Source: Alphaproteobacteria bacterium (lineage in GTDB: Bacteria; Pseudomonadota; Alphaproteobacteria; Acetobacterales; Acetobacteraceae). Taken from it: DNA of 64,000 nt. The stretch lies in NCBI GenBank assembly GCA_016869715.1, contig VGDM01000007.1, positions 1-64,000 on the forward strand. The letters run 5' to 3'. The stretch's first letter is position 1; the number at the start of each line of letters is the position of its first letter. Position numbers and translations under genes: made by a program. The notes under the pieces were generated by a model. It was not told the DNA's origin. It ran no database searches and saw only the letters and a list, made by a program, of their open reading frames with translations. Positions 63,725 to 64,000 of the stretch are shown here, in pieces.

Positions 63725-64000
63725 ATGGATACAGGTTTTCAGCTTGGCGAGCTCACGATACAACGGGTTGTTGAGGAAGAAAGACCTATCTTTGACCCGC
63801 TGACCTTTTTCCCGACCCTGACGCTGGATTTGCTGGCAGAAAACCGCGACTGGTTGCAACCCAAGGCGTTGGACCCGGAGACTGGGAAGTTGATGCTTTG
63901 CATCCAATCCTGGGTGGTACGCACGCCGCATCATAATATCCTGATCGATACCTGCGTTGGCAATGACAAGACGCGGCCCAGCCATCCCTTTTGGCACCAG
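63725..64000 (+). CDS. MBL-fold metallo-hydrolase, N-terminal part (runs off the window)
   Basis: Ninety-two codons are visible from ATG 63725 (MDTGFQLGELTIQRVVEEER), with the early MBL-fold strand SWVVRTPHHNILIDTCVGND, in which the ILIDT element precedes the zinc motif. The HxHxDH motif lies beyond the edge. Divergent from the monooxygenase with about 110 bp between, so it could be a lactonase or esterase of the same pathway; that is a guess. Confidence 0.75.
   Translation, partial: MDTGFQLGELTIQRVVEEERPIFDPLTFFPTLTLDLLAENRDWLQPKALDPETGKLMLCIQSWVVRTPHHNILIDTCVGNDKTRPSHPFWHQ

Noticed and set aside
1-64000. CRISPR array, prophage or defence system
   Set aside because: No regularly spaced repeats, phage structural genes, restriction, toxin-antitoxin or Cas genes were seen. 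The Rap1a-like gene has no effector or secretion genes beside it.

Overview
The window is a GC-rich chromosomal segment of an alphaproteobacterium, most likely from the Acetobacteraceae (Roseomonas-like, order Rhodospirillales). I base this on gene order and family variants and did not run a database search. Supporting features are a 14-gene nuo operon running into birA-coaX-rnj-DUF1467, the tmk-holB-metG-tatD-MBL string, clpP-clpX-lon-hupB, the short bacterial/mitochondrial-type ProRS followed by lolC-lolD, a single-chain SecD-SecF protein, and recurring Bug-type (tripartite tricarboxylate) binding-protein relics.

Layout. 1-2671 is a decayed region. It holds the end of an IS3-type insertion sequence inside a TPR gene that also carries an in-frame stop, then folD and a YggT gene on the minus strand, then almost 900 bp of gene debris with a second IS-end-like motif and a pair of 100-bp inverted repeats, ending at tRNA-Ser. 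2808-13002 holds an MmgE/PrpD gene and, divergently, a cell-wall/replication/translation string: mltB-like, rlpA-like, a dead Bug gene, dacA-like, tmk, holB, metG, tatD and an MBL hydrolase. 13111-18334 is the protein quality-control block clpP, clpX, lon, hupB plus tRNA-Val and tRNA-Asp. 18534-36217 is one long, tightly packed + strand array: nuoA-N for respiratory complex I, then birA, coaX, RNase J and a DUF1467 gene, closed by a strong intrinsic terminator. A second intrinsic terminator about 180 bp further on, with no gene between, marks a possible small RNA. 36613-41647 has proS, lolC, lolD and an orphan peptide-type binding protein.

41683-46089 is accessory metabolism: a HupE/UreJ relic, then an RraA-like / thioesterase / beta-hydroxyacid dehydrogenase / iron alcohol dehydrogenase operon, then a frameshifted EAL-domain gene. 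46156-54447 has secDF, a Gfo/Idh oxidoreductase and lpxB separated by a ketopantoate-reductase-like and an SDR gene, and a nitrilase-GNAT pair. 54483-56477 is a compact zinc-starvation locus: Zur, divergent from a hisI and a COG0523 GTPase, with a Zur-box-like palindrome between. 56542-57200 is a Rap1a-like gene joined to a broken glycine-zipper lipoprotein. The window ends with metC-sseA-alaX, a DMT exporter, a Baeyer-Villiger-type monooxygenase with an HSL-type esterase, and the start of an MBL-fold gene.

Most of the window is conserved core genome. I found no convincing new multi-gene system. The most novel-looking items are the candidate small RNA between the two terminators (36249-36440), the inverted-repeat pair at 2170-2657, the degenerate EAL protein, the Rap1a/glycine-zipper fusion and the zinc locus.
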